DNA from: a virus
Virus record (IMG/VR): IMGVR_UViG_3300032309_000169
Span: 1-49,058 of that record
Direction: 5' to 3' (one strand)
Length of the DNA: 49,058 nucleotides
The notes under the pieces are model-generated. The model did not search any database, was not told the origin of the DNA, and worked only from the letters and a program-made list of their open reading frames with translations. Positions within the stretch are counted from its first letter, which is position 1. Each line of letters begins with the position of its first letter. Both the position numbers and the translations under genes were made by a program. Shown in pieces: positions 41,534 through 49,058 of this stretch.

Positions 41534-42184
41534 ATGTCAATTATAAAAGGACTAAAAAATATTGAGGCTGCACTTGATAAGCCAAAATATGATTCAAACA
41601 GCCCAAAGATAAAGTGGCTAAAACTAGATGATGGTCAAAGTGTTCAAATTCGATTTGTAAGCGAATTAGATGCAGACTCTCCACACTATGATGAAAAGCG
41701 TGGACTTGCTATTGTTGTAAAGGAACACACAAATCCAAAAGACTACAAGCGTAAGGCTGTAGATACTATGGATACAGAAGGAAAAGACTGGGCAGAAGAA
41801 ATGCACCGTAAAGATCCTAAAGCAGGATGGTCAGCACGTCTTCGTTTTTATACAAATGTTTTAGTAGATGATGGAATCAATGAACCATACATTGCAGTAT
41901 GGAGCATGGGTGTTTCAAAATCTGCGACATTTAATACAATCAGAGAATACGCTTCTGAATCATCAAGTCTATCTAATATGTCTTGGAAATTAAAAAGAAA
42001 TGGAAAAGGTACAGAAACAACCTATACTTTAATTCCATTGAAACAAGATGCTGAACCATTTGATTGGTCCAAATTCGAATTTCCAAATATTGAGAATGCT
42101 TTGAAAAAAGTTCCGTACGCAGAACAAGAAGCATTTTACTTGGGATTTGATAATCCCGCTACCTCAACATCCGTTGACTGGTAA
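41534..42184 (+). CDS. ssb: single-stranded DNA-binding protein
   Basis: This 216-residue protein sits between primase and DNA polymerase. It starts with IKGLKNIEAALDKPKYDSN, then IKWLKLDDGQSVQIRFVSELDAD, a lead-in strand typical of the OB fold of T4 gp32/T7-like phage SSBs. HRKDPKAGWSARLRFYTNVLVDDG and PYIAVWSMGVSKSATFNTI follow as core strands. Aromatic and basic residues in these strands would contact DNA. The C terminus is fairly acidic and ends in an Asp-Trp. It should coat single-stranded DNA during replication and recombination. It has a dedicated promoter and a strong ribosome site. Confidence 0.72.
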   Translation: MSIIKGLKNIEAALDKPKYDSNSPKIKWLKLDDGQSVQIRFVSELDADSPHYDEKRGLAIVVKEHTNPKDYKRKAVDTMDTEGKDWAEEMHRKDPKAGWSARLRFYTNVLVDDGINEPYIAVWSMGVSKSATFNTIREYASESSSLSNMSWKLKRNGKGTETTYTLIPLKQDAEPFDWSKFEFPNIENALKKVPYAEQEAFYLGFDNPATSTSVDW

Positions 42185-42203
42185 ATAACTGAAAGGCTAT
42201 GGT

Positions 42204-45200
42204 TTGAATTACGTACCTCTGCACGTCCACACACACTATTCATTAATGGATGGCGTGGCAACACCTGAAGAGTATTGCAAACGTGCTAAAGTAAACGAAA
42301 TGCAAGCCATAGCCATTACAGATCATGGTGCACTATCTGGACATCGTCAAATGTATCGTGCAGCAAAAGCCGAGGGTATAAAGCCAATTCTTGGTATAGA
42401 AGGCTATATTACCCATAATAGATTTGACAAAAGAGATAAAGCAGAAAGAGGAAATAATCCTCTAGACTTAATTTATAATCATATTGTTATTCTTGCAAAG
42501 AATCAACAAGGTATAGAAAATTTAAACAAGTTAAATGAAATAGGTTGGACAGAAGGATTCTATAAAAAACCTAGAATTGACTTTGAGGTATTAGAAAAAT
42601 ATAAAGATGGCTTAATTGTCTTATCTGCCTGTATGTCTGGTTTGATTGCCAAAGCCTTAGAGCATAAAGAATATGCAGAAGCCAAAAGATTATTGAAATG
42701 GTTTAAAGATGTATTTAAAGATGACTTCTATGTAGAAGTTATGCCACATAATCCTAAAGAATTAAATATTGAACTACTTGAAATTGCAGATAGTATGGAA
42801 ATTAAATCAGTAGTTACTCCAGACTGTCATCATGCTACTAAAGATCAAAAGATTATTCAAGAAATTATGTTACTTTTAAATACTCATGCTAAGTTACAAA
42901 AAGATATCAAGTTTGAAAAATCTCAAAAGATAGATGATGTTATGAAAAGACTTGACTACTTATATGGCGAAGATAGACAGATGTCTTTTAGAACATTTGA
43001 TATCCATTTATTATCTTACGAAGAGATGAAGCAAGCCATGAATATGCAGGGTATTAATAGAGATGATATCTATAACAATACTATTGAGATTGCTAATAAG
43101 GTAGAAGAATATGATATTAAATCAGGATTAGATTTACTACCGACAAAAGTAGATAGCCCTAATAAAACATTAAGAGATTTGGTAATGAAAGGGTTAACTG
43201 ATAAAGGCCTTGCACACAAAGATGAATACTTAGATAGAGCATTAGAAGAACTAGATATTATTGAAAACAAAAATTTTGCTCCATACTTTTTGATTGTAAG
43301 TAATATGTTAAATTGGGCTAAAGGTCAAGGTATTCTAGTAGGTCCAGGTCGTGGATCTGCTGCAGGATCCTTAGTTTGCTATGCATTAGGTATTACTGAG
43401 ATTGATCCAATGGAATATGATTTACTCTTTTTTAGATTCGTAAACCCAGAACGTAATGACTTTCCAGATATTGATTCTGATATTGCAGATTCAAGACGTG
43501 ATGAACTTAAGGGGTACTTAGAAAAAGAATATGAAAATGTTGCTTCAATTGCTACATTCTTAATGTTTAAAGGAAAGGGTATTGTAAGAGATGTTTCTAG
43601 AGCATTTGATATACCTTTAGCAGATGTTAATAAAGTTTTAAAAACTGTAGATGATTGGGATGATTTTACTAAGTCTTCAACAGCACAGTGGTTTAGATTA
43701 AAATATCCAGAAGTTGTTATATATGGAGAGCAGTTACGTGGTCGCATTAGGGGAACAGGTATTCACGCTGCAGGTGTTGTAACTGCAAAGGAACCTATAT
43801 TTAAATATGCACCAATGGAAACAAGAACTTCTCCAGGAACTAAAGATCGTATTCCTGTAGTTGCTGTAGACATGGAAGAAGCGGCAGATATTGGTTTGAT
43901 TAAACTTGATGTTCTTGGTTTAAAAACATTAACAGTGGTTGACGATACATTGAAAGCAATTAAGGAACGTCATAAGATTACAATTAGATTAAATGAAATT
44001 GCACTAGATGATAAGCATGTTTATGAAATGTTGTCAGAAGGAAAAACTAAAGGTGTGTTCCAGTGCGAAGCAACGCCATACACAAACCTTTTAGTAAAGA
44101 TGAATGTGTCTAATCTAGATGAGTTAGCAGCCTCTAATGCTCTTGTAAGACCAGGTGCTATGAATACAATTGGTAAAGACTATCTACTTAGAAAGCATGG
44201 CAAGCAAGTTACAGAATATATTCATCCTATTATGCAAGAGTTCACAAAAGATACATATGGGTGTGTTCTATATCAAGAACAAGTTATGCAGGCTTGCGTA
44301 CATCTTGGTGGTATGACAATGGCAGATGCTGATAAAGTTAGAAAGATTATTGGTAAGAAAAAAGATGCTAAAGAATTTGATGAGTTTAAAGATAGATTTG
44401 TTGTTGGTGCATCAAAGCATATCACTCCATTTAAAGCAGAAGAACTATGGCACGACTTTGAGGCACACGCAGGGTATTCATTTAATAAGTCTCATGCTGT
44501 TGCATACTCAACATTATCTTACTGGACAGCATGGTTAAAGTATTACTATCCAACTGAATTCATGTATTCATTACTAAAGAATGAACAGGATAAAGATGCT
44601 AGAACTGAATACTTGATCGAGGCTAAACGTATGAATATTTCAGTTAAACTTCCTCACGTCAATGAATCTAATAGTGATTTTAAAATTGAGGGTAAGGGAA
44701 TTAGAATTGGACTATCTGCAATTAAGTGGATATCTGATGGAGTATCTCAAAAAATTATTGCCTACAGACCTTATAAAACAAAAGCAGAGTTTGTTGCTCT
44801 TGCATCTAAAAAGGGTAGTGGAATTAATTCTAGAGCAGTACAAGCATTAGATGCATTAGGTGCTTTAACATTTGATGATAATCCTAGAGATGATGTAAAG
44901 GTAAAAGAAAATCTGTATGAATATTTAAACTTGCCAGAATTTAAAACAACAGTTCCACCTCACTTTTATGCATATCTAAGTAGTGTAGAAGATTTTGACG
45001 AAGAGAATGTATTTATTTTAATGGGTGTTATAAAGAAGATTAAGCGTGGTAAAGGCTGGTCAAGGGTAGAGTTAATGGATAATACAGGTTTAATAGGTAT
45101 GTTTGATGATGAAGAAACAAAAATAGAACCAGGAAGAACTTATATTATTGCAGTTGCTGCAAATAGAATTATGGAAGCAGTTCCTGTAGATGAAATTAAA

Positions 45201-45482
45201 CAAAAATTTAATAATCCATTAATTAAGTTTTTAAATTATAAATCTTTACCATATGGCAATGATGAGAAATATGTGCTATCATTTAAGCCTAGAGTAACAA
45301 AAGCAGGAAAGAAGATGGCAAATATGATAGTTGCAGATGCCTCAAGAGATATGGAATCTATAGTTGTATTCCCAACAATGTTTTCTCAAGCATACATGAA
45401 ATGTGAACCAGGTAAAGCAAATAAAATGATTTTCGATCTAACAAAAGACGGAACTAAAACACTGAAAGAGGTAGGTCAATGA
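42204..45482 (+). CDS. dnaE: DNA polymerase III alpha subunit (DnaE-type)
   Basis: This 1092-residue family C replicative polymerase copies the phage genome. The N-terminal PHP domain has PLHVHTHYSLMDG (H7, H9, H11), ITDHGALSG, LSACMSG and DCHHATKD, so the metal site looks intact and may give proofreading. The palm contains GPGRGSAAGSLVCYALGIT and the catalytic FPDIDSDIADSRRDE (D422, D424), with the third Asp in IGLIKLDVLGLKTL (D569). Fingers and HhH regions follow (LVRPGAMNTIG, YQEQVMQA). An OB-fold-like part is near 930-990 (VFILMGVIKKIKRGKGWSRVEL). TTG start with AAAGG upstream. No separate proofreading exonuclease gene is seen. The gene overlaps recA by four bases. Confidence 0.93.
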   Translation: MNYVPLHVHTHYSLMDGVATPEEYCKRAKVNEMQAIAITDHGALSGHRQMYRAAKAEGIKPILGIEGYITHNRFDKRDKAERGNNPLDLIYNHIVILAKNQQGIENLNKLNEIGWTEGFYKKPRIDFEVLEKYKDGLIVLSACMSGLIAKALEHKEYAEAKRLLKWFKDVFKDDFYVEVMPHNPKELNIELLEIADSMEIKSVVTPDCHHATKDQKIIQEIMLLLNTHAKLQKDIKFEKSQKIDDVMKRLDYLYGEDRQMSFRTFDIHLLSYEEMKQAMNMQGINRDDIYNNTIEIANKVEEYDIKSGLDLLPTKVDSPNKTLRDLVMKGLTDKGLAHKDEYLDRALEELDIIENKNFAPYFLIVSNMLNWAKGQGILVGPGRGSAAGSLVCYALGITEIDPMEYDLLFFRFVNPERNDFPDIDSDIADSRRDELKGYLEKEYENVASIATFLMFKGKGIVRDVSRAFDIPLADVNKVLKTVDDWDDFTKSSTAQWFRLKYPEVVIYGEQLRGRIRGTGIHAAGVVTAKEPIFKYAPMETRTSPGTKDRIPVVAVDMEEAADIGLIKLDVLGLKTLTVVDDTLKAIKERHKITIRLNEIALDDKHVYEMLSEGKTKGVFQCEATPYTNLLVKMNVSNLDELAASNALVRPGAMNTIGKDYLLRKHGKQVTEYIHPIMQEFTKDTYGCVLYQEQVMQACVHLGGMTMADADKVRKIIGKKKDAKEFDEFKDRFVVGASKHITPFKAEELWHDFEAHAGYSFNKSHAVAYSTLSYWTAWLKYYYPTEFMYSLLKNEQDKDARTEYLIEAKRMNISVKLPHVNESNSDFKIEGKGIRIGLSAIKWISDGVSQKIIAYRPYKTKAEFVALASKKGSGINSRAVQALDALGALTFDDNPRDDVKVKENLYEYLNLPEFKTTVPPHFYAYLSSVEDFDEENVFILMGVIKKIKRGKGWSRVELMDNTGLIGMFDDEETKIEPGRTYIIAVAANRIMEAVPVDEIKQKFNNPLIKFLNYKSLPYGNDEKYVLSFKPRVTKAGKKMANMIVADASRDMESIVVFPTMFSQAYMKCEPGKANKMIFDLTKDGTKTLKEVGQ

Positions 45483-46483
45483 TATTAATAGATGAATTAT
45501 TATCACAACTAGATCCTAGTTTAAGAAAAAAATTAAGTATAGGAACAGATGTAGAAGTAAACAAACAAAAGACACCAAGCATTGGACTAACAAAAGCATT
45601 AAAGGGTGGATTTGCATATGGAAGACAGGTTTTAATTTGGGGTAACAAGTCTGCTGGTAAATCATCATTCTGTTTACAGATGATTGCTGAAGCACAAAAA
45701 GACGGCAAGTTATGTGCTTGGATAGATGCAGAACAATCATTTGATCCAGAGTGGGCTAGAAAACTTGGGGTAGATACAGATAAATTAATTTACTCAGAAG
45801 CAAGAACAGTTAATGATATGGTTGATGTTGCTACTCAACTAATGAAAGTAAAGGTTGATGTATTAATTGTAGATTCAATATCTGCACTGCTTCCTGCTAT
45901 TTACTTTGAAAAAGATTCTACAGAACTAAAACAACTTGAGAATACAAAGCAAATAGGTGCAGAAGCAAGGGATATGACTAACGCTGTTAAGATGCTTAAC
46001 TATGCAAATAATCAAGATAATCAAACTTTACTAATATTAATATCTCAACAAAGAAATAATATTGGTGCAATGTATGCAAGTCATCAACCAACTGGTGGAC
46101 ATGCCGTTAAGTTTTTCTCTAGCACAATTGTAAAGTTATGGTCAAGTGAATCAGAGAATCAAGCAATTAAAGGAAAAACTACAGTAGGTGATAAGGTTAT
46201 AGAATCTAAAATTGGTAGAACTGTAAATTGGAACATTGATTTTAATAAAACTGGTCCAGCATTTATTGGTGGTTCATATGATTTCTATTTTGATGCAGAC
46301 GTAGTTGGTGTAGACAAGGTTGCAGATCTTGTAGATACTGCAGAATTTTATGGAGTAATTGAAAAGGGTGGGGCTTGGTATACGGTTCTTGGAGAAAGAT
46401 TTCAGGGTAGAGCAAAAGTTGTTGAATACCTAAAAGAGAACCCAGATAAAGCCAAAGAGTTAGAAGCACTACTTGAACAATAA
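45479..46483 (+). CDS. recA: RecA-like recombinase
   Basis: This 334-residue protein catalyses strand exchange. Walker A is GNKSAGKS (55-62), the catalytic Glu lies in DAEQSFDPEW (83-92), Walker B is VDVLIVDSISALLP (126-139), the Gln switch is LLILISQQRNNIG (184-196), and the loop-L2 region with SHQPTGGHAVKFFSS (201-215) binds DNA. A C-terminal domain typical of RecA is present but short (YTVLGERFQGRAKVVEYLKENPDK). It overlaps the polymerase gene by ATGA, suggesting coupled translation. Its last codons overlap a small zinc-ribbon gene. Confidence 0.9.
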   Translation: MILIDELLSQLDPSLRKKLSIGTDVEVNKQKTPSIGLTKALKGGFAYGRQVLIWGNKSAGKSSFCLQMIAEAQKDGKLCAWIDAEQSFDPEWARKLGVDTDKLIYSEARTVNDMVDVATQLMKVKVDVLIVDSISALLPAIYFEKDSTELKQLENTKQIGAEARDMTNAVKMLNYANNQDNQTLLILISQQRNNIGAMYASHQPTGGHAVKFFSSTIVKLWSSESENQAIKGKTTVGDKVIESKIGRTVNWNIDFNKTGPAFIGGSYDFYFDADVVGVDKVADLVDTAEFYGVIEKGGAWYTVLGERFQGRAKVVEYLKENPDKAKELEALLEQ

Positions 46484-46631
46484 TTATAGTTTATATAATG
46501 GCAGTTTTGTATGCCATGAATGTAAGGCAATAGTTAAAACAGCAAGACTATATACAGAGAAAAGGGAATTAACTTGGATGTGTGCAGAAAAACATTTATC
46601 TAAAGTTGTATTTCCATCTAAGGGGTACTAA
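46473..46631 (+). CDS. small zinc-ribbon protein (52 aa, TTG start)
   Basis: This short gene fills the otherwise empty gap after recA. It is open from a TTG at 46473 to TAA at 46629-46631, which shares its last base with the next ATG (TAATG). The protein reads NGSFVCHECKAIVKTARLY and then ELTWMCAEKH, giving CxxC plus CxxxH ligands of a zinc ribbon. The next upstream in-frame stop is close, and no ATG is available near the start, so the TTG is the only good choice; its ribosome site is weak (TTAGAAG). The coding pattern and the exact stop/start overlap favour a real gene. Confidence 0.6.
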   Translation: MNNNYSLYNGSFVCHECKAIVKTARLYTEKRELTWMCAEKHLSKVVFPSKGY

Positions 46632-46921
46632 TGTCTGAGCGTGGAGAATTAAAGCGTATTAATGCCAAACAACATAAGAATTCTGGTAGGGGTATGGTAA
46701 AGGCAGACGGTAGTAATGAAGATTTTGTAATAGATGTTAAAGAATATTCTAAATCATTTTCTATTAATCAAGATGTTTGGTCAAAGATTGTTATGGACAC
46801 CATGAGTGTTGATAGATCAAAAGATCCAGCACTTATGATAGTTCTTGGTGAGGGGACAAAAAAGATTAGGCTTGCTATAATAGAGTGGGAAGTATTTGAA
46901 CAACTAAGAGAGAAGAAGTAA
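46631..46921 (+). CDS. putative small PD-(D/E)xK nuclease / Holliday junction resolvase
   Basis: This 96-residue protein has SGRGMVKADG (18-27), then DFVIDVKEYSKSFSINQDVWSKI (31-53): an acidic residue, the D-x-K core (D35, K37) and a following Ser-Lys helix. The strands LMIVLG and IRLAIIEWEVF come next. This order matches Hjc/RecU-like and other PD-(D/E)xK nucleases. In a recA, Cas4-type exonuclease and RuvC neighbourhood, junction cleavage is plausible. The family is small and divergent, so the call is tentative. AAGGGG precedes its ATG. Confidence 0.5.
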   Translation: MSERGELKRINAKQHKNSGRGMVKADGSNEDFVIDVKEYSKSFSINQDVWSKIVMDTMSVDRSKDPALMIVLGEGTKKIRLAIIEWEVFEQLREKK

Positions 46922-47232
46922 TGGAAACTACAGTAGAGTTATTGAATAAGGTCACAGAGTTTAACGAGATATCAGACTATATGCATGACGAGGAATTGAC
47001 AAAGGCGTTAGTTATTGTTGCTAAATTAATATCTAACCCAGATCTTCCTCCAGCAAAGGCTACATTATTAATTACACAACTACAGGCTTATGCTGCTAAG
47101 TTTGCTATGCTGGCTGCTTGGTATTCGCACGTCAAGAAAGATGATAGAGCAAAAAAGAATATGTACTATGCAATGAGAGAAGCAATCGATAAACTAGTCG
47201 ATGCCCTTAAATATAACGTTAGGACATTCTAA
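46921..47232 (+). CDS. hypothetical helical protein
   Basis: This 103-residue, all-helical-looking protein (TVELLNKVTEFNEISDYMHD, ELTKALVIVAKLIS, AKATLLITQLQAYAAKFAMLAAWYSHV, YYAMREAIDKLVDALKYNV) resembles small four-helix phage proteins of unknown function that lie next to recombination nucleases. It overlaps both neighbours by one base (TAATG), so it is part of a tightly coupled run. No function can be assigned; a cofactor of the adjacent nuclease is a guess. Confidence 0.6.
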   Translation: METTVELLNKVTEFNEISDYMHDEELTKALVIVAKLISNPDLPPAKATLLITQLQAYAAKFAMLAAWYSHVKKDDRAKKNMYYAMREAIDKLVDALKYNVRTF

Positions 47233-48005
47233 TGGCTAAATCATTAGTTAGTAAGATTGTAAAGAAAAAAGAAAGTCAAGTAGATTTATCTAAAATTGCT
47301 GACCATATAGAAGAAGGTCAGTTTAAAGTTAATACTAAATCTGGATTTACTCAGAAGAAAACCTTTAGTCCTTCTACTATTGTTTTTGGACAAGGACATT
47401 GTGCAAGATACTGGTACTTAGCATTTGAGGGTAATGAATGGGAAGAAAAGAATACTGGTATTAATTATGCAAATATGAATACTGGTACTACTAGCCATGA
47501 AAGAATCCAAAAGGCTTTAGATGCTCAGGGTATATTGGAATGGAGTGAAAAGCAAATCACTCATAGCGATCCTCCAATATTTGGTTATGCAGATGCTATG
47601 GTTAGTTTAGATGATCAATTAGTTTTACTTGAAATCAAAACCACTAAAGATGAAGCGTTCCAATATCATAAAAACAATGGACATGCAAGTTCTTATCATA
47701 TAGAACAACTTTTAATTTATATGAAAATACTAAAGCAAAAGGTTGGGGCTATTGTTTATGAATCAAAAAATACTCATGAGATATGTGTTGTTCCAGTAGT
47801 TGCTAACGAAAAGCACGTAGAGTTTATTGATTATCTATTTGATTGGATGCAAAAAACATACAAGGCTTTTCAAGATAAACAACTTCCAGAACGAGCATAT
47901 CGTGTAGGTTCTAAGGTTTGTGGATCTTGCCCACTAGAAAAGGTATGTGACTCTAGGGAGACAGGTGTAATAAAAATTGAGAGAAGAAAAGAAATTGAGC
48001 AATAA
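47232..48005 (+). CDS. Cas4-family / RecB-like exonuclease with Fe-S cluster
   Basis: This 257-residue protein has all key residues of Cas4-type 5'-3' single-strand exonucleases. The first cluster cysteine is C57 (GQGHCARYW) and the later ones are C230, C233 and C239 (VCGSCPLEKVC), together binding a 4Fe-4S cluster. The nuclease core has H89 (TTSHERI), D121 (GYADAM), E134-x-K136 (LLEIKTTKD) and Q159 (HIEQLLIYM). It would resect DNA ends for RecA-mediated recombination or DNA processing. Such enzymes are common in actinobacteriophages and need not be linked to CRISPR; no array or other cas gene is in the window. AGGA precedes the ATG. Confidence 0.88.
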   Translation: MAKSLVSKIVKKKESQVDLSKIADHIEEGQFKVNTKSGFTQKKTFSPSTIVFGQGHCARYWYLAFEGNEWEEKNTGINYANMNTGTTSHERIQKALDAQGILEWSEKQITHSDPPIFGYADAMVSLDDQLVLLEIKTTKDEAFQYHKNNGHASSYHIEQLLIYMKILKQKVGAIVYESKNTHEICVVPVVANEKHVEFIDYLFDWMQKTYKAFQDKQLPERAYRVGSKVCGSCPLEKVCDSRETGVIKIERRKEIEQ

Positions 48006-48291
48006 GATATGTCAATGGTGTGATGATTCATTTGATACAGTTAGTAAAAATCAAATCTACTGTTCACCAACATGTCGTGCTGAATCAACTAAGAAAAAAA
48101 TTGTTGAAAGATATCAAATTTCAAAATTTAAAGCAAGGGTTGGAAAAGAAAGAAGATGTGCTGGGGGTTGTAATACTTTGATTAGTGTTTATAACGATGC
48201 TGGCTTTTGCAATTCTTGTTTAGTAAATGATAAAAAGGTAGATAAGTTTATTAAAGAGTTAAAGGATTATTTTGATTATGAAGAAAAATAA
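47995..48291 (+). CDS. double zinc-finger protein
   Basis: From TTG at 47995 this is a 98-residue protein; a further TTG at 47977 would add six residues. It has a first finger of the form CQWC-x(13-15)-CSPTC and a second with CAGGC-x(13)-CNSC. The two treble-clef-like fingers are separated by a basic helix (RAESTKKKIVERYQISKFKARVGKERR). The HNH-like or recombination-associated fingers of phages look similar, but no catalytic HNH is present. It overlaps the Cas4-type gene and the RuvC-like gene, so it may work with these nucleases as a DNA-binding partner. Confidence 0.62.
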   Translation: MSNKICQWCDDSFDTVSKNQIYCSPTCRAESTKKKIVERYQISKFKARVGKERRCAGGCNTLISVYNDAGFCNSCLVNDKKVDKFIKELKDYFDYEEK

Positions 48292-48886
48292 ATTATTATA
48301 TATAGGTCAGCCTAAAAATATTCTTGCTATAGATGCATCAACTAACTCTATGGCTTTTTCAGTATACGTTGATGGAGTTTTAAAAAAGTATGGAAAGATT
48401 AATTTTCACGGCAGACATGTTTATGAAAAAACAGGAGATGCTTGTAGAAAATTAATTCCATTTTTAAAAGATTTTGATATAGATGCAGTAGTTATTGAAT
48501 CTGCAATTTATACTAACTCACAAAAAACTGCTATTAATCTTGCTATAGTTCAAGGTGCAATCATAGGATCTTCTCAGATGTCTGGAAATAGAACTGTAGT
48601 ATCTTGCTCACCAGTTGCTTGGCAAAATTGGATCGGCAATAAAAAATTAACTAAGCAAGAAAAGGAAGAGATTAAAGGAGCAAATCCAGGTCATTCATTT
48701 TCTTGGTATAAGCAAAAGGAAAGAGAAAAAAGAAAGCAAAGAACTATAAGAATAGTTAATATTGAATTTAGTACAAATATAGATGATGACGATGTAGCAG
48801 ATGCAGTTGCTATAGGTTGGTATTCAGTTAAAAACTGGAACAAGTTAGTTGACGAGCCTCATAACGTTGACAAAAAGCAAGGGTGA
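48278..48886 (+). CDS. RuvC-like Holliday junction resolvase
   Basis: This 202-residue RNase H-fold nuclease has ILAIDASTNSMAFSV (D19), AVVIESAIYTNSQKTA (E74) and NIDDDDVADAVAIGWY (D172, D175) as the metal-binding acids, in the RuvC order. It probably resolves branched replication and recombination intermediates before packaging. An alternative TTG start at 48272 has better spacing to AAAGGA and adds two residues. A basic insert (KQKEREKRKQR, near 145-155) may contact DNA. A strong promoter lies in its last codons. Confidence 0.75.
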   Translation: MKKNKLLYIGQPKNILAIDASTNSMAFSVYVDGVLKKYGKINFHGRHVYEKTGDACRKLIPFLKDFDIDAVVIESAIYTNSQKTAINLAIVQGAIIGSSQMSGNRTVVSCSPVAWQNWIGNKKLTKQEKEEIKGANPGHSFSWYKQKEREKRKQRTIRIVNIEFSTNIDDDDVADAVAIGWYSVKNWNKLVDEPHNVDKKQG

Positions 48887-48895
48887 TGATAAAAT
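48867..48895 (+). promoter_or_regulatory. near-consensus promoter overlapping an HTH gene start
   Basis: TTGACA (48867-48872), exactly 17 bases and TAAAAT (48890-48895) preceded by TGA. The -10 includes the first two bases of the ATG at 48894, so transcripts from it start inside the next small gene and would serve genes further on, beyond the window. Confidence 0.72.
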
Positions 48896-49046
48896 GAAGT
48901 TATATACAAGTGAAGCATGGCTAAAGAAAAGGATAAACCTTGATAAGAAAACTCCTAATGAAGTTGCTAAAGAATGCGGAGTTAGCCTCGAAACTATCTA
49001 TGTCTATATGGCCAAGTTCCAAATCAAAAAGTCAAAGAGAAAATAA
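48894..49046 (+). CDS. small helix-turn-helix protein
   Basis: This 50-residue protein reads EAWLKKRINLDKKTPNEVAKECGVSLETIYVYMAKFQIKK, a helix-turn-helix of the Xre/sigma-region-4 type (about residues 20-43), with a very basic tail. The ATG at 48894 has AAGGGTGAT about eight bases upstream and is preferred over a TTG at 48849 that lies inside the RuvC-like gene. It may bind DNA as a small regulator. A promoter covers its start codon. Confidence 0.65.
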   Translation: MKLYTSEAWLKKRINLDKKTPNEVAKECGVSLETIYVYMAKFQIKKSKRK

Positions 49047-49058
49047 TGGCTGACTATA
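49046..49058 (+). CDS. start of a gene cut by the window end
   Basis: An ATG overlaps the TAA of the HTH gene (TAATG) and begins MADY before the window ends. The overlap matches that of other genes here, so a further gene is expected. Nothing can be said about its product. Confidence 0.45.

Noticed and set aside
46494-46530. TATAAT followed by an ATG at 46498 as a leaderless gene
   Set aside because: That frame ends after 11 codons; the zinc-ribbon frame from 46473 explains the sequence better.
47232-48005. Cas4-type protein as a sign of a phage CRISPR system
   Set aside because: No repeat-spacer array and no cas1, cas2 or effector gene is present. Free-standing Cas4-type exonucleases are common in actinobacteriophages and fit the recombination cluster.
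1-49058. Window as a complete circular genome joined end to start
   Set aside because: The last bases begin a new gene and the first bases can be read onwards for a short frame, but no terminase is present and no overlap of the two ends is visible, so a partial genome is more likely.

Overview
The window is one continuous stretch of a tailed double-stranded DNA phage genome with long, non-contractile (siphovirus-type) tail genes. The DNA is AT-rich, about one third GC by eye. Genes are densely packed, often with 1-4 base stop/start overlaps, and almost all lie on the + strand. No tRNA, insertion sequence, integrase or CRISPR array was seen. The gene set (DnaE-type DNA polymerase III alpha, phage RecA, DnaB-type helicase, CHC2/Toprim primase, Cas4-type exonuclease, RuvC-like resolvase, B12-dependent class II ribonucleotide reductase, MerR-like protein) and several probably leaderless genes resemble lytic phages of Actinobacteria. 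A low-GC aquatic actinobacterial host is my inference; nothing in the sequence names the host.

Layout. 1-2632: tail-fibre-like and glycine-rich adhesin-like proteins. 2679-6299: a dUTPase-fold-like protein, a holin, a glycosyltransferase, an unknown protein, and a small minus-strand block with a membrane-anchored lytic transglycosylase and a zinc-finger protein, split by an AT-only island. 6368-8311: class II ribonucleotide reductase (nrdJ) from its own promoter. 8338-11907: a giant LamG-like structural protein. 11936-16305: head module (portal, maturation protease with a nested scaffold, major capsid). 16395-20697: connectors, major tail protein and the frameshifted tail chaperones. 20697-37805: a 2456-residue tape measure, minor tail proteins and a beta-helix tailspike. 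37846-49058: DNA metabolism (zinc ribbons, MerR-like protein, helicase, primase, SSB, Pol III alpha, RecA, nucleases, RuvC). No terminase gene is visible, so the genome must continue beyond the window; the last gene starts at 49046 and runs off the end.

Regulation is unusually readable. There are near-consensus TTGAC(A/T)-N17/18-TATAAT-like promoters at 2629, 3376, 6304, 41459, 48867 and, on the minus strand, at 5884-5913. A second set carries an extended -10 (TGnTATAAT) with a poor -35. Three strong intrinsic terminators follow the holin, major capsid and major tail genes, so these abundant products can be made as separate units. Expression is further tuned by a -1 frameshift in the tail chaperones, an in-frame internal start for the scaffold, and a hairpin lying between the Shine-Dalgarno and the start codon of the first connector gene.
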